Shown: positions 34,312 through 44,111 of the stretch, in pieces
Numbering within the stretch: position 1 is the stretch's first letter
Layout: the number at the start of each line of letters is the position of its first letter
Assembly (NCBI GenBank): GCA_963693085.1
Contig: OY856413.1
Span: 743,066,556 to 743,130,555 of the forward strand
Length of the DNA stretch: 64,000 bases
Reading direction: 5' to 3'
Source of the DNA: Alisma plantago-aquatica
Lineage: Eukaryota > Streptophyta > Magnoliopsida > Alismatales > Alismataceae
The notes under the pieces: generated by a model
The model's database searches: none
What the model was told of the DNA's origin: nothing
The model's input: the letters and a program-made list of their open reading frames with translations, nothing else
Made by a program: the position numbers and the translations under genes

Positions 34312-34379
34312 CTTTGTTTCCTTTCAGATCTAGTCATCCAGATCTGATTTTTGACCTATTTCTACTTCTTCTGACTTCC

Positions 34380-35565
34380 ATGGCTACTACAGATCCTTCA
34401 CGGACCTTGTGTATTACGATTGTGAAACTTGATGGATCAAACTACCATCTGTGGGCGACTTCTTTTGTACTCTATCTCAAAGCCCAAGGGCGTTACTCTC
34501 ATATCTTTTCTGCTGCTAAAGATCCTCCTGTTGAATCGGCGGATGACAAAGTCAAATAGGTCTATTACCAATGGGCCAAAGAGGATTCCAATGTCATGAC
34601 ATGGATGGTGAATAGTTCTGAAACGAAGATAAGTCAGTCTCTTTTTTGCCTACCTAATACCAAAGCCATGTGGGATCAACTGTCCCATGTGTACTCACAT
34701 CAGCAGAACCCGAAGAAGGTCTTTGAGATCTTCAAAAGCTTGGCTAAAAAGGAGTATTCCACTGACGACTCCAATTAAGACCATTACAACCAATGCTCTA
34801 CACTTTGGGCTGAATTTGAAGTATGTCATCCACTCTGCTGATATCAAAGAAATTCAACGACAACACAATGAGCTTCAGCTAGTTCAATTTCGGACTGGTT
34901 TACCTACTTCATTTGCAGGTGTGGTAGACCAAATTTTATCCAGTGATCCCTTGCCTATGCTAAGGGATGTTCTCAAGCGCGTTCAACGCCTTCCTTCTAT
35001 GACTGCTACTACTGTTGATCACTCGATACTTGCGGTTCACTCCTCTAATTCTGGTCAAGGACGTGGAGGTAGTCGTGGTCACGTCCGTGGTGGACGTACT
35101 CCTGGACGAGGATCTCCTGATGGACGAGGACAACCTCAACCTACTACTACTAATCGCTTCTACAACTATGGACGCACGAACCACACTGAAGACTGTTCTT
35201 GGGAAAAACTTGGTAAACCTTCCTGGGCAAATCAGGTCTCCTCGGATATCTGTAACGACTCCACTACTACTGCCTCCAGTTCTACTCATCCCATGGTTGA
35301 GTGGATTCGTGCGGAGTTTGACAAACTCCTCCACGCTCACCTCTCCTCACCAACATCTACCACCGGAGGCGGTTCCTCTGCTCTACTTGCATATGCTGCT
35401 ACTTACGGTAAAAATAAATGGGTCATCAACTCTGGTGCAATTGCACATATTTCAGGTCGCTCCAAACTTTTAACTGCCTTGTTTAAAACTACACACATCC
35501 CTCTTGTGACGGTTGAGGATGGGACTCAACCTGCTGTCCATGGCGTTGGAACTATATCTCTGTAA
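34380..35565 (+). pseudogene. Copia B gag-protease, second copy
   Basis: A second gag start MATTDPSRTLCITIVKLDGS with its own short leader (34320-34379). Stops lie at 34558 and 34776. In the frame at 34687-35565 the zinc knuckle reads YNYGRTNHTEDC, with both N-terminal Cys changed to Tyr, and the protease site reads INSGAIAH, with Asn in place of the catalytic Asp. Both activities would be lost even if the frame were whole. Confidence 0.85.
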
Positions 35566-37090
35566 AAAAATCTGCCCTTAAAATCCATCTTATATGTTTT
35601 TACGCTTTCCTTTTAATTTGCTGTCTGTTAGTAAAGCCGTTAAGAGCCTTCACTGTTCAATTACTTTTGATCCCGAGGGTTGTGTTTTTCAAGATCTCCA
35701 TACGAGGAAGAGGATTGGTTCGAGCCATGAGGGACTAGATGTACTGTACTACCTGGTGTGCTGAAATCTGCTGCAACTCTGCTATCTACTTCTGTGACGA
35801 CTCTGCAATCACACTATCGCCTTGGGCATCCTCTTGCTGCAAAATTGTGTTGTGTATTTTCTAATATTTCTGAAAAACATTTTATGTGTGAATCATGCCA
35901 GTTTGGCAAACAAACTCGCGTTACTTTTCATAAGAAGAAAGAAGTTAGTTCTTAAAACCTATTTGATATTGTTCATGCCGATATTTGTGGACCATGTTCT
36001 GTTTCTAGCTTGTCTGGATATCCTTATTTTATGACCTTTATTGACAATCATTTCAGGGTAACTTGGTTGGTTCTCTTAAAAGATCGCAGTAATGTTTTGC
36101 AAACAATCACCGCATTTTTTACTGAAATTTACACCCAATTCCAAACTACTGTTAAAATCTTACGAACTGATAATGCCCTAGAATTTATGAAAAATCAGTT
36201 GGTCTACTGTGTAGTTCTCGGGGTATCATTCATCAGACTTCCTGCTCTTACACACTACAACAAAATGGTGTGGCTGAAAAGAAGAATTATCATCTGCTTG
36301 AAGTAGCACGTACAATTCTTCTTCACTATCATGTTCCTAAACACTTATGGTATGAAGCTATATCTACAATGTGCTAATTAATTAACTGTATGCCTTCTTC
36401 AGTGTTGCATAACCAGGTCCCTATCTCCCTTCTATATCCAGATGCGCCTTTGTTTTCTATTCCACCACACATCTTTGGCTGCACCTGTTTTGTTAAGAAT
36501 CTCTGCCCAGGAATATCTAAACTCGACCCTCACTCCACTAAATGTGTCTTTTTGGGTTATTCCCGAACTCAAAAAGGTTATCGATGTTTTGATCCTGAAT
36601 CGTCAATGGTATGTGAGTGAGGATGTTGTGTTTTTTGAAGCATGCCGTACTACTCTGGCGAAGGGGCTTCCTTATCTACTGATGTGGTGGGTCATACTCC
36701 TCTGCCTGAGGTAGTAGAACATGATGAAGCTGAAGAAACTGAAGAACTGTCTATGGTTATGGTTCACCTTCTGGCTCATAAACAACCAATTTCTCCATCG
36801 TCGGCAGGTCAAAACACCCTGCAGGTATTCTCCGACCTACATCTTCCTATCAGCAAAACAAACGGTGTTCGTTCCTGCACTCAACATCCGATTAGTAATT
36901 TCTGTTCTTTCACTAATTTTGGTCTAGCTTTGCCTATTTTACCACTTCTCTGTCTGCTATTTCTATGCTAAAAAATGCTACACAAGCTCTTCAACATCCT
37001 TCCCGGCGACAAGCTATGGACACTGAAATGGCTGCCCTATGAGATCACAAGACCTGGGATCTTATTGATCGTCCTGAAAACTGTCTAGTG
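35566..37090 (+). pseudogene. Copia B integrase, second copy, and linker
   Basis: Zinc-domain remnant HYRLGHPLAAKL with CESCQFGKQTR (35815-35935), then VHADICGPCS, ILRTDNALEF with the second Asp, and a frameshifted TPQQNG region. PHIFGCTCFVKNL and KCVFLGYSRTQKGYRC (36390-36620) form the C-terminal part. The variable linker to RT follows to about 37090. Confidence 0.82.
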
Positions 37091-38010
37091 GTTGGCTGTC
37101 GTTGGATTTTTACTATTAATTATCTACCAGATGGGTCTATTGAACGACTGAAGGCTCGACTTGTAGCCAAAGGCTACACTCGATCTATGGCGTGGACTAC
37201 TTTGAAACTTTGTCTCCTGTGACCCATCTCAACTCTGTGAGAGTTCTTATCTCTGTAGCTGTCAGTAAAGATTGGCCTCTTTATGAACTTGATGTCAAAA
37301 ACGCCCTCCTGTATGGTGATCTACATGAAGTTTATATGGAACAACTGCCTGATTTTGATAGTCAGGGGGAGAGTTCTAAAGTTTGCAGACTCAAGAAGGC
37401 GATATATGGCCTAAAACAAAGCCCACGGGCGTGGTTTGATAAATTAAGCCAAATAATTCTCAAGTTTCAATTTCGGCGCGCTCCCATTCTGATCATTCTG
37501 TCTTTATTAGAAAAACCAGCTTTGGACTTATTGTCCTTATTGTTTATGTGGATGATATTATTCTGTCTAGTGATGATTCTGAAGGTATCACATCTACCAA
37601 ACGATATCTAGAACAACATTTTATTACTAAAGATCTGGGTAAACTCAGATACCTCTTGGGAATTGAAGTTTCCAGATCATCTTCTGGTGTTTGCCTCTCC
37701 CAGTTCAACTATGTGCTGGACCTTCTGACAGAAGCAAGTATGCTTGATTCTAAACATGCTTGTACTCCTCTGGATCCGAATACCAATTGGGATGATGAAT
37801 ATTCACCTCCATACCCCGATAACCATCAATACCGACGAACTGTTGGTGAACTTATCTATCTCACTATGACAAGAGCTGATATAACTGTTGATGTTGGAGG
37901 TATCTGGACAAACCTCGACAATTTCACTGGGTTGATGTGTGTCACATTCTTAAATATCTAAAATCCTCTCCAGGCAAAGCTTTCGTATATCGCAGACACG
38001 GGCATTGCAA
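37091..38010 (+). pseudogene. Copia B reverse transcriptase
   Basis: A frame at 37192-37611 has YFETLSPVTHLNSVRVLISV, LDVKNALLYGDLHEVYMEQL with the first Asp, and LKKAIYGLKQSPRAWFDKL. It then shifts to 37548-37961, with MDDIILSSDDSE holding the catalytic DD, HFITKDLGKLRYLLGIE and YRRTVGELIYLTMTRADI. Missing bases near 37480 and 37930 cause the shifts. Confidence 0.87.
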
Positions 38011-38484
38011 ACTTACTGGGTATTCTGACTTTGATTATGCTGGTAGTTGTTGTGACCGAGATTTTTGGATATTGTTCCTTTGTTGGCGGGAACCTGGTTA
38101 CAAGGCACAGTAAAAAGCAGACCATGGTTGCCTGATCAAGTGCTGAAGCAGAATAAATGGCTATGGCTCACACTGCTTGTGAATTAATGTGGGTCCATGG
38201 ACTCCTCAAGAAATTTGATATTTCTGACTCTGATCCTATTTCTATGCACTATGATAATAAAGCTGCCATCTTTATTGCCAGAAATCCTACTTGCCATGAG
38301 CGCACAAAGCATCGAAGTGGATTGCCACTCTGTCCGAGAAGCAGTTCTTTCTGGACGTATTTGTACTCCTTATCTTCGGGCAAAAGACCAGGTTGCTGAT
38401 ATCTTTACCAAGATACTTCCCAAGCCTCTCTTTGCTACATTGGTGGACAAGATGGGCATGATTGGCATCTGTGCTCCAGCTTGA
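38011..38484 (+). pseudogene. Copia B RNase H
   Basis: Broken RNase H with MAHTACELMWVHGLLKKF, MHYDNKAAIFIARNPT and ERTKHRSG, then in another frame IEVDCHSVREAVLSG and ADIFTKILPKPLFATLVDKM. It ends GICAPA with its stop overlapping the polypurine tract. Confidence 0.85.
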
Positions 38485-38491
38485 GGGGGAG
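38481..38491 (+). other. Copia B polypurine tract
   Basis: TTGAGGGGGAG directly before the 3' LTR. The same sequence precedes the 3' LTR of copia A, C and D and, with one change, of the gene-less element at 61653-63835. Confidence 0.85.
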
Positions 38492-38634
38492 TGTTAGTAT
38501 ATATGCTTTATGCATTGTCCTGTGTTATGTGTTTTGTTATCTTGTGCTGTGTGTTTTGTTATTTGCTTAAGACTTGTCTTGTCCTGTGCATTGTAACTTT
38601 CTTAATATATTAAGAAAAGGTTTTCCATTCTATA
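38492..38634 (+). repeat. Copia B 3' LTR, internally deleted
   Basis: 143 bp starting TGTTAGTATATATGC and ending CATTCTATA. Relative to the 5' LTR it lacks about 70 bp including the TATA region. Confidence 0.88.
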
Positions 38635-38639
38635 AAGAG

Positions 38640-40380
38640 GATGCGATGGTGGACGAGTAGAGGGAGAGGAGAGCATGGAAGGAGGAGCAAGTGGGAAGCA
38701 ACACAAATTGGTTTGATGGTTTGAGCTGTACACATGGCCGAGCTGATGGGAAAAACTGCGACCACTGCAACCGGATGGTAGATTGGTTTTTAGATGTTCT
38801 GAAGCGTTTTCTAGACTAGGTCTGAATACTTTGAACTGTCCCAACCCTCTTCAACCGACGGATTCAGTTTTGACATCCCTAATACTATCAGAGACGTAAG
38901 AGTTCACCAAAACTACAACTTAGACTATCTTCTTTACAAATGGATACTAATTGATTAAAATGAAAGAAAAAAAGCTTCAATGGGGCTAGAAGACCATGAG
39001 AAAATATGTAGATGAAGTATCAGTCAACAAATAGCATAGGTGAAGTAGATAACTCCACATCAGCAAACAGGCAAATAACGATAAATAAGCTCCACAATCT
39101 CTGCATGATGAAGAGTGATCAACATATAATAGCAATAAAAGGAAGATCTAAAACATATATATAGCAGCAGAAGGATCCACATGGATAACACCGGAAATAA
39201 ATTCCTCTTTATTGGCAGAGCCCCGTGTATGGATTAGGTCAAAAATTAGATCTGTTTAACAACCTGTGTCCTGTGATATGGATTAGGTCAAAAATTAGAT
39301 CTGATTAACAATTGACATGCAATATATATGTGGGGTAGCCCAAGAATTGAGGAGAGAAGGTTATTAATATGTTTAGGGATGGGAAGATAGCAAAATGAAC
39401 ACTAAAAAGGGTCATACATTGTCGATTGCAGCCTTGTGCCATAAGGTGGAGTAGCAGATGAAGTTGCACTTCGTATGTGAGATATTTAGTGATAGATAGA
39501 ACAACAATAGACAAACATACTCTGTGGTGGACCCACACGCCATGTAAAACAATGCAGAACTTGCAACTTGTAGTAGTCACACCATGCAGTTGTCGGGGTA
39601 GAATGATCAATAATAGGGCGACTACATGCGATGTAAAGTACTTGTACACAATGTTTTTGAAACTGAACATCATCATCTGGTTGAACCTGTGAACCATCGC
39701 CTGACCTATCTGGATGGTATGAAAATCGATTATATTTGTATCTATGTACACACATACTAAGTCAACCAATCTGACCAGTCTGACCAATATTACCATTGTA
39801 ACCAAGCGACCAATCAGATTTCCCCGGTTCTTTATTTTGATGATGTATTCTCAGTCGAGCGGTTTGACCAATCTGGTCCAACCCAGCTCAAATCGTTTAC
39901 TCTATCACGATTCAACCACCGGTCAGTTTCTGAAAACGTTACTTACATGCCATGTTGGCCGACATGCTGTGTATTTTTGGCACATGGTGTGTGAAAGTCG
40001 GGGCAGTTGCAGTAGCAAAAATCATAACACACCATGCACTTTTCTCACACGTTATGTGAACGGACAACATACAATGTGTTTTGAAAACACGTGTCAAACG
40101 TCATTAGACGAGCGACAAACAAGCCCTACACCACACATACGGCATGTTAAAATAAAGACACGACGTGTGACACGACAAAATAACAATAAAGACCCTAAAA
40201 CAACATGAATAGGGTGGAAAACCCATACGGATATCCACGATATCAAGGTAGGGATTGAATATTCCCAATAACAACAAAAAAGAAAAACATTTTCCATGGA
40301 TTCTCTTGGATAAGCGAAGCCAAAAATGCATGTAGCATGTGTCAAGAATTAAGGATCTTGACAACAAAGAAAACATAGGT
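38640..40380. other. Unclassified intergenic DNA
   Basis: No recognised gene. A segment at 38838-38980 (core TTCAACCGACGGATTCAG then TTTTGACATCCCTA) recurs at 40975-41140 in the same orientation; TAGGGATGTCAAAA on the other strand is a hAT-like end. A short tandem duplication (ATGGATTAGGTCAAAAATTA) lies at 39229-39300. Frames at 39305-39805 and 40094-40563 look like chance. Confidence 0.5.
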
Positions 40381-40986
40381 AGCAGCGGTGATGAACGACA
40401 TAGATGGTAGCAAAAGCAACATGTATGATGGTAGCAACATAGATGGCAATGTTGACGTAAATGGTAGCAACAACACACATAGCAGCGCCACCTTCTGGGG
40501 AGTTTGGTGATGACTGTATGGGAGAATGGCGACAACATCTTCATGGTAGGATGATGGCAGCAACAGTAAGGAACTTCATTGCGATGGTGGTAGCAATAGA
40601 CGAAATAGCTATGACGGAGGTTCGCAAGAATAGATCGACATCATAGAGAAAAGACTGCTCTTAGATGGAGATGCTCTATGGAAACACTCCTAGAAAAAGC
40701 AGGGTTTGAGCATCCCTACTGGAAGCCAACCACCGGGCACTCGTCTTTGGCTCTTTCTCTCTCAAGAAGGTTTAGGGCTGCACATAGACCGATTGATATC
40801 ATGTAGAGAATGAGATAGTGGGAATTTCCTTTGTGTTGTATTGTATGAAATGGACAAACCCCTTATATATAAGAGAGGGGGGGGGGAGCATTATAGACTT
40901 AAGCAAAACCCTAATGGGCCAAAACACACTTGGGCCCGTATTTACCAATAAACCCTAAGCAACTAAATACTAATATTCTCTAATAA
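40380..40986 (-). mobile_element. Relic of an LTR plus leader of a minus-strand LTR element
   Basis: At 40790-40815 the sequence GATTGATATCATGTAGAGAATG resembles a decayed primer site joined to an LTR end, like GATACCATGTGAAAGAATA at 63638. The next 180 bp have LTR character (CTTATATATAAGAGAGG) and end TAATATTCTCTAATA. To the left lies leader-like DNA with GATGGTAGCAAC repeats. No second LTR or coding part was found. Confidence 0.4.
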
Positions 40987-41140
40987 AAATGTCCCAGTCC
41001 TGGTTCCTGCTTCAACCGACGAGTTCAGTTTTGACATCCCTAGTATTATTTGAGTTTAGATTCTACAAAAGCTACAACTCAGAATAGAAATCATACAAAT
41101 GAACACTAATGGATCAAATAAAAGAAAGATGCTTCACCTA

Positions 41141-41705
41141 CATGATGGATGTGGTGGTTGATCTCCTCCCTCCGACGTCTGTTGACTACATGAGTTGATT
41201 GATATGATTGGCATATTGTATCTAGCTCGTGTAACGTGTATAAATATAAGTCTAGGTCTATTTGCTCTAGATATGATGAATCATAGGAAGATTGCATTAT
41301 CTACCAATTTTATGCAATAAACTAGAGGGCTTCCTTTTGCTTTGGCTCTTGGGTTCATGGCTGTGAAGAAACTTGGGCAACACCTCTATCGCGATTCGAT
41401 GCTATCATCATTTATTGCCATGCATTTCTTTTAATTTAGTAGTAGAAACCCACTATGGGTCATCCACATAAGTAGTGGGATAAATATAAGAAGCATGGTA
41501 CTATGTCACCCATATTTTGTTGTTGTGAGGGCTGTGCAATAGGTGCGTGGAGGTAGTATAGCTAAATATCTGACTAGATAATTATGAAATACATATTTTT
41601 ATAGAAGTTATTTTGTTTGTGTTTATATTACTAGTTAGCACATTGCCTTCCACCGTATGCAAGCTAAATAGTATGGATCAATTAAACATATCTATAACAC
41701 TTAAT
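41141..41705. other. Unclassified intergenic DNA
   Basis: AT-rich sequence with no gene or element end recognised. Confidence 0.5.
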
Positions 41706-41723
41706 TTATTACCACGTCTAATA

Positions 41724-41889
41724 AAAAAAAAGGATTTTTTCACTGCCTTAGGCAGAGCCCGCATCCTTTTTCCAGCCATAGCCCGGATAACTAGCGGGTG
41801 ATAAATCCAGCGCTCCACAACGTGGCTCGAACCCGGGTCCCCCTGGAGGGGGACACCGTGCCTTACCAGCTGCGCTAACGCTGACCGGG
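41724..41889 (-). mobile_element. tRNA-derived SINE (166 bp) with oligo(T) end
   Basis: On the minus strand the head contains a pol III A box (TAGCGCAGCTGG) and, about 35 bp on, a B box (GGTTCGAGCC), as in a tRNA gene but without cloverleaf closure. The element ends in a run of nine T on the minus strand, not poly(A). It is flanked by an 18-bp duplication with one mismatch: 41706-41723 TTATTACCACGTCTAATA and 41890-41907 TTATTACCACGTATAATA. A short oligo(T) end and such a head are reported for the plant Au SINE family; membership is an inference. Confidence 0.88.
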
Positions 41890-41907
41890 TTATTACCACG
41901 TATAATA

Positions 41908-42487
41908 GCAAATTACTTGATAATACTAGAAACTAGAATATAGGTAGACTTGTGACTGAAATGTAGATTGTAAGAGATAAAGTTGTAGATCTATATTTAG
42001 ATATGATTAGGCATTTAGATCTAGGAGTTGGGGGGACGCCATTCAACGTCCTTTGAATGAAACAATATTTTCGTTTAAACTTTAAATAGAAAGTGCCAGG
42101 GAATGATGGAAAATATAAAAACTTACCTTCAATTAAGCTGATTTGAGCTCCAATTGCTGAAATCCCTCCTACTTGCCATTTTCTCCACTCAAACGATAGC
42201 TCATGCTCTTTAAATTACTATAAGTGGTAGTATACATCAAATACTGCCAAAATCTGGCTCATTTGAGTAAACTTCGGTGGTATAAACATAGATGTACCTA
42301 ACATAGTGCTCCTACCAAATTGTATGCCTATGTCCTTATTTTATGCCACCAAATTCAAAATTGTGCTGATATTGTTGAAATCTTATTCCTTTATGACATG
42401 GCATTTGATGGTAGACATTGGCCTTATGGTGCCACTTTTCCAATCCATAGCCTAGAGACGCTATTTTTTATTACTGTATCACTAGTC
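41908..42487. other. Probable hAT 5' exon relic and flanking DNA
   Basis: The segment 42122-42205 (core GCTGATTTGAGCTCCAA, then TTTCTCCACTCAAACRRTAG) matches 53958-54035 in the 5' non-coding part of hAT copy 2. On the minus strand it ends at a donor-like GAAGGTAAGT. It looks like the first exon of a third, otherwise decayed hAT of the same kind, with the SINE in its former intron. The rest shows no features. Confidence 0.45.
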
Positions 42488-42492
42488 ATACT

Positions 42493-42686
42493 TCTGGATA
42501 ATGCGGAAAAAGGTCTTGTATTATTCGATGATAAAAGAATATACAAGAGTCTCTATATAATACACAAAAGAACCACAGGGTCTAGAGATAACCCATGTGG
42601 GATAAAACATAAGTGTAAAGGAAAAGAAAAATAGAAAATAGACTAAGTGTAAAAGAGAAAAACACAGCAAAGTCTATCTACTAATA
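42493..42686 (-). repeat. Copia C 3' LTR
   Basis: 194 bp, preceded on the element strand by the polypurine tract GCTTGAGGGGGAG (42687-42699). Confidence 0.93.
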
Positions 42687-42693
42687 CTCCCCC

Positions 42694-43190
42694 TCAAGCT
42701 GGAGCATAGATGTCAATCATGCCCAGCTTGGATGTCATATCAGTGAAGCGCTTCTTCGGAAGAATCTTTGTGAAGATATCAGCAATCTGCTCATCAGTAT
42801 GAATGTAAGGGGTAGAAATCTGACCAGATAGAACCGCCTCACGAACAAAGTGACAGTCCACTTCAATATGCTTCGTGCGCTCATGGAAGGTAGGGTTGCT
42901 AGCAATGAAAGTGGCTGCTTTATTATCACAGAACATAGGAATGGGTGCCAAGTCTGAAAAACCAAAATCTGTCAGAAGGCTTCGAATCCAGAAGAGCTCG
43001 CAGGTAGTATGTGCCATGGCGCGATATTCAGCTTCAGCACTAGAGCGGGCAACCACAGCCTATTTTTTACTCCTCCATGTGACTAAATTGCCCCCAAAAA
43101 AAGTACAGTATCCAGAAGTGGAGCGGCGATCAACCTTGCTCCCAGCATAATCAGAATCTGAGTAGCCCAGTATCTTACAGTGCCCATGTT
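42694..43190 (-). pseudogene. Copia C RNase H end
   Basis: C-terminal polyprotein part after the frameshift: KILGYSDSDYAGSKVDRRST, CTFFGGNLVTWRSKK, a TAG stop, then AVVARSSAEAEYRAMAHTTC, MFCDNKAATFIASNPTFHER, HIEVDCHFVREAVLSG and ADIFTKILPKKRFTDMTSKL. Catalytic acidic residues of the RNase H are visible. The stop sits where relatives have a sense codon one transition away. The end is at 42694, overlapping the polypurine tract. Confidence 0.9.
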
Positions 43191-44111
43191 TTTGTAGAGA
43201 AGCCCTTTTCCAGGAGAGTTCTTCAAATAGCGCAGAATATGGCAAACAACATCCCAATGACATTGTCGGGGTTTGTCAAGGTAGCGACTAACCAATCCGA
43301 CAGCAGCAGTAATGTCAGCTCGTGTGACTGTGAGGTAGATAAGCTTCCCGACCATTCGTCTGTACTGATGAGTGTCAGGATATGCAGGAGAGGCTTGATC
43401 ATCCCAATCAGTGTTAGGATCAAGAGGGGTGCTAGCAGGCTTAGCACCTAGGAGTCCAGTCTCAGATAACAAGTCCAGAACATACTTCCGCTGAGAAAGA
43501 CACAGTCCTGCAGAAGAGCGAGAGACCTCTATCCCAAGAAAGTAGCGTAAAGAACCGAGGTCTTTAGTAACAAAGTGCTTTTCAAGATACCACTTAGTTG
43601 CCTGAATACCTGCTGCATCACTCCCAGAGAGTATAATATCATCAACATACACAATAAGAATAATAATGCCAGCTGTGGATTGTTTAACAAAAACAGAGTG
43701 GTCCGACTGAGAGCGGCGAAAAGAATAATCCTGGAGAATAGTGCTAAGTTTGTCAAACCACGCACGTGGACTCTGTTTGAGGCCATAGATAGATTTTTTT
43801 AAACGACAAACTTTAGATGGCTCCCCCTCACAGATAAAGTCGGGGGGCTGAGACATGTAGACTTCTTCATGTAGATCGCCATAGAGAAAGGCATTTTTCA
43901 CATCGAGCTGGTCTAACGGCCAATCAGAATTAACAACAACAGAGATCAGAATCCTTACAGAATTAAGTCGTGCCACAGGAGAGAAGGTTTCAAAATAGTC
44001 AACCCCATAGGTCTGAGTGTATCCTTTAGCAACCAGTCTGGCTTTCAGGCGCTCGACCGTACCATCAGGCTGATATTTCACTGTGAAGACCCAGCGACAC
44101 CCAACTGGCGA
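43191..44111 (-). pseudogene. Copia C reverse transcriptase
   Basis: Reads from just after the [63 protein letters not shown] with the first Asp, KSIYGLKQSPRAWFDKL, IVYVDDIILSGSD with the catalytic DD, HFVTKDLGSLRYFLGIEVSR, and YRRMVGKLIYLTVTRADITA. The domain itself is undamaged. An extra A in an A-run near 43189 shifts the frame, so the open frame reads 35 wrong codons and stops at 43083. Confidence 0.92.

Larger units (their letters stand above)
31113..38634 (+). mobile_element. Ty1/copia element B (plus), chimeric, 7.5 kb
   Basis: Bracketed by a 5-bp target duplication AAGAG (31108-31112 and 38635-38639), so the whole unit integrated once. Between the LTRs it has leader, gag 1, protease 1, integrase 1 (to about 34312), then without an LTR a second partial leader, gag 2, protease 2, integrase 2, RT, RNase H, polypurine tract and LTR. 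The two gag copies are only roughly 80 percent alike by eye, so they come from different family members and are not a recent duplication. Frames are heavily broken. The 5' LTR is 212 bp and the 3' LTR 143 bp, the latter lacking about 70 bp internally. Confidence 0.9.

Noticed and set aside
34312..34379. Internal LTR between the two halves of copia B
   Set aside because: Checked for the TATTAGTATATATG start and the CATTCTATA end; neither is present. Only leader sequence is seen.
41678..41911. Possible tRNA gene on the minus strand
   Set aside because: A and B boxes are present, but the flanks do not close into a cloverleaf, and the segment has an oligo(T) end and an 18-bp target duplication, so it is a SINE.
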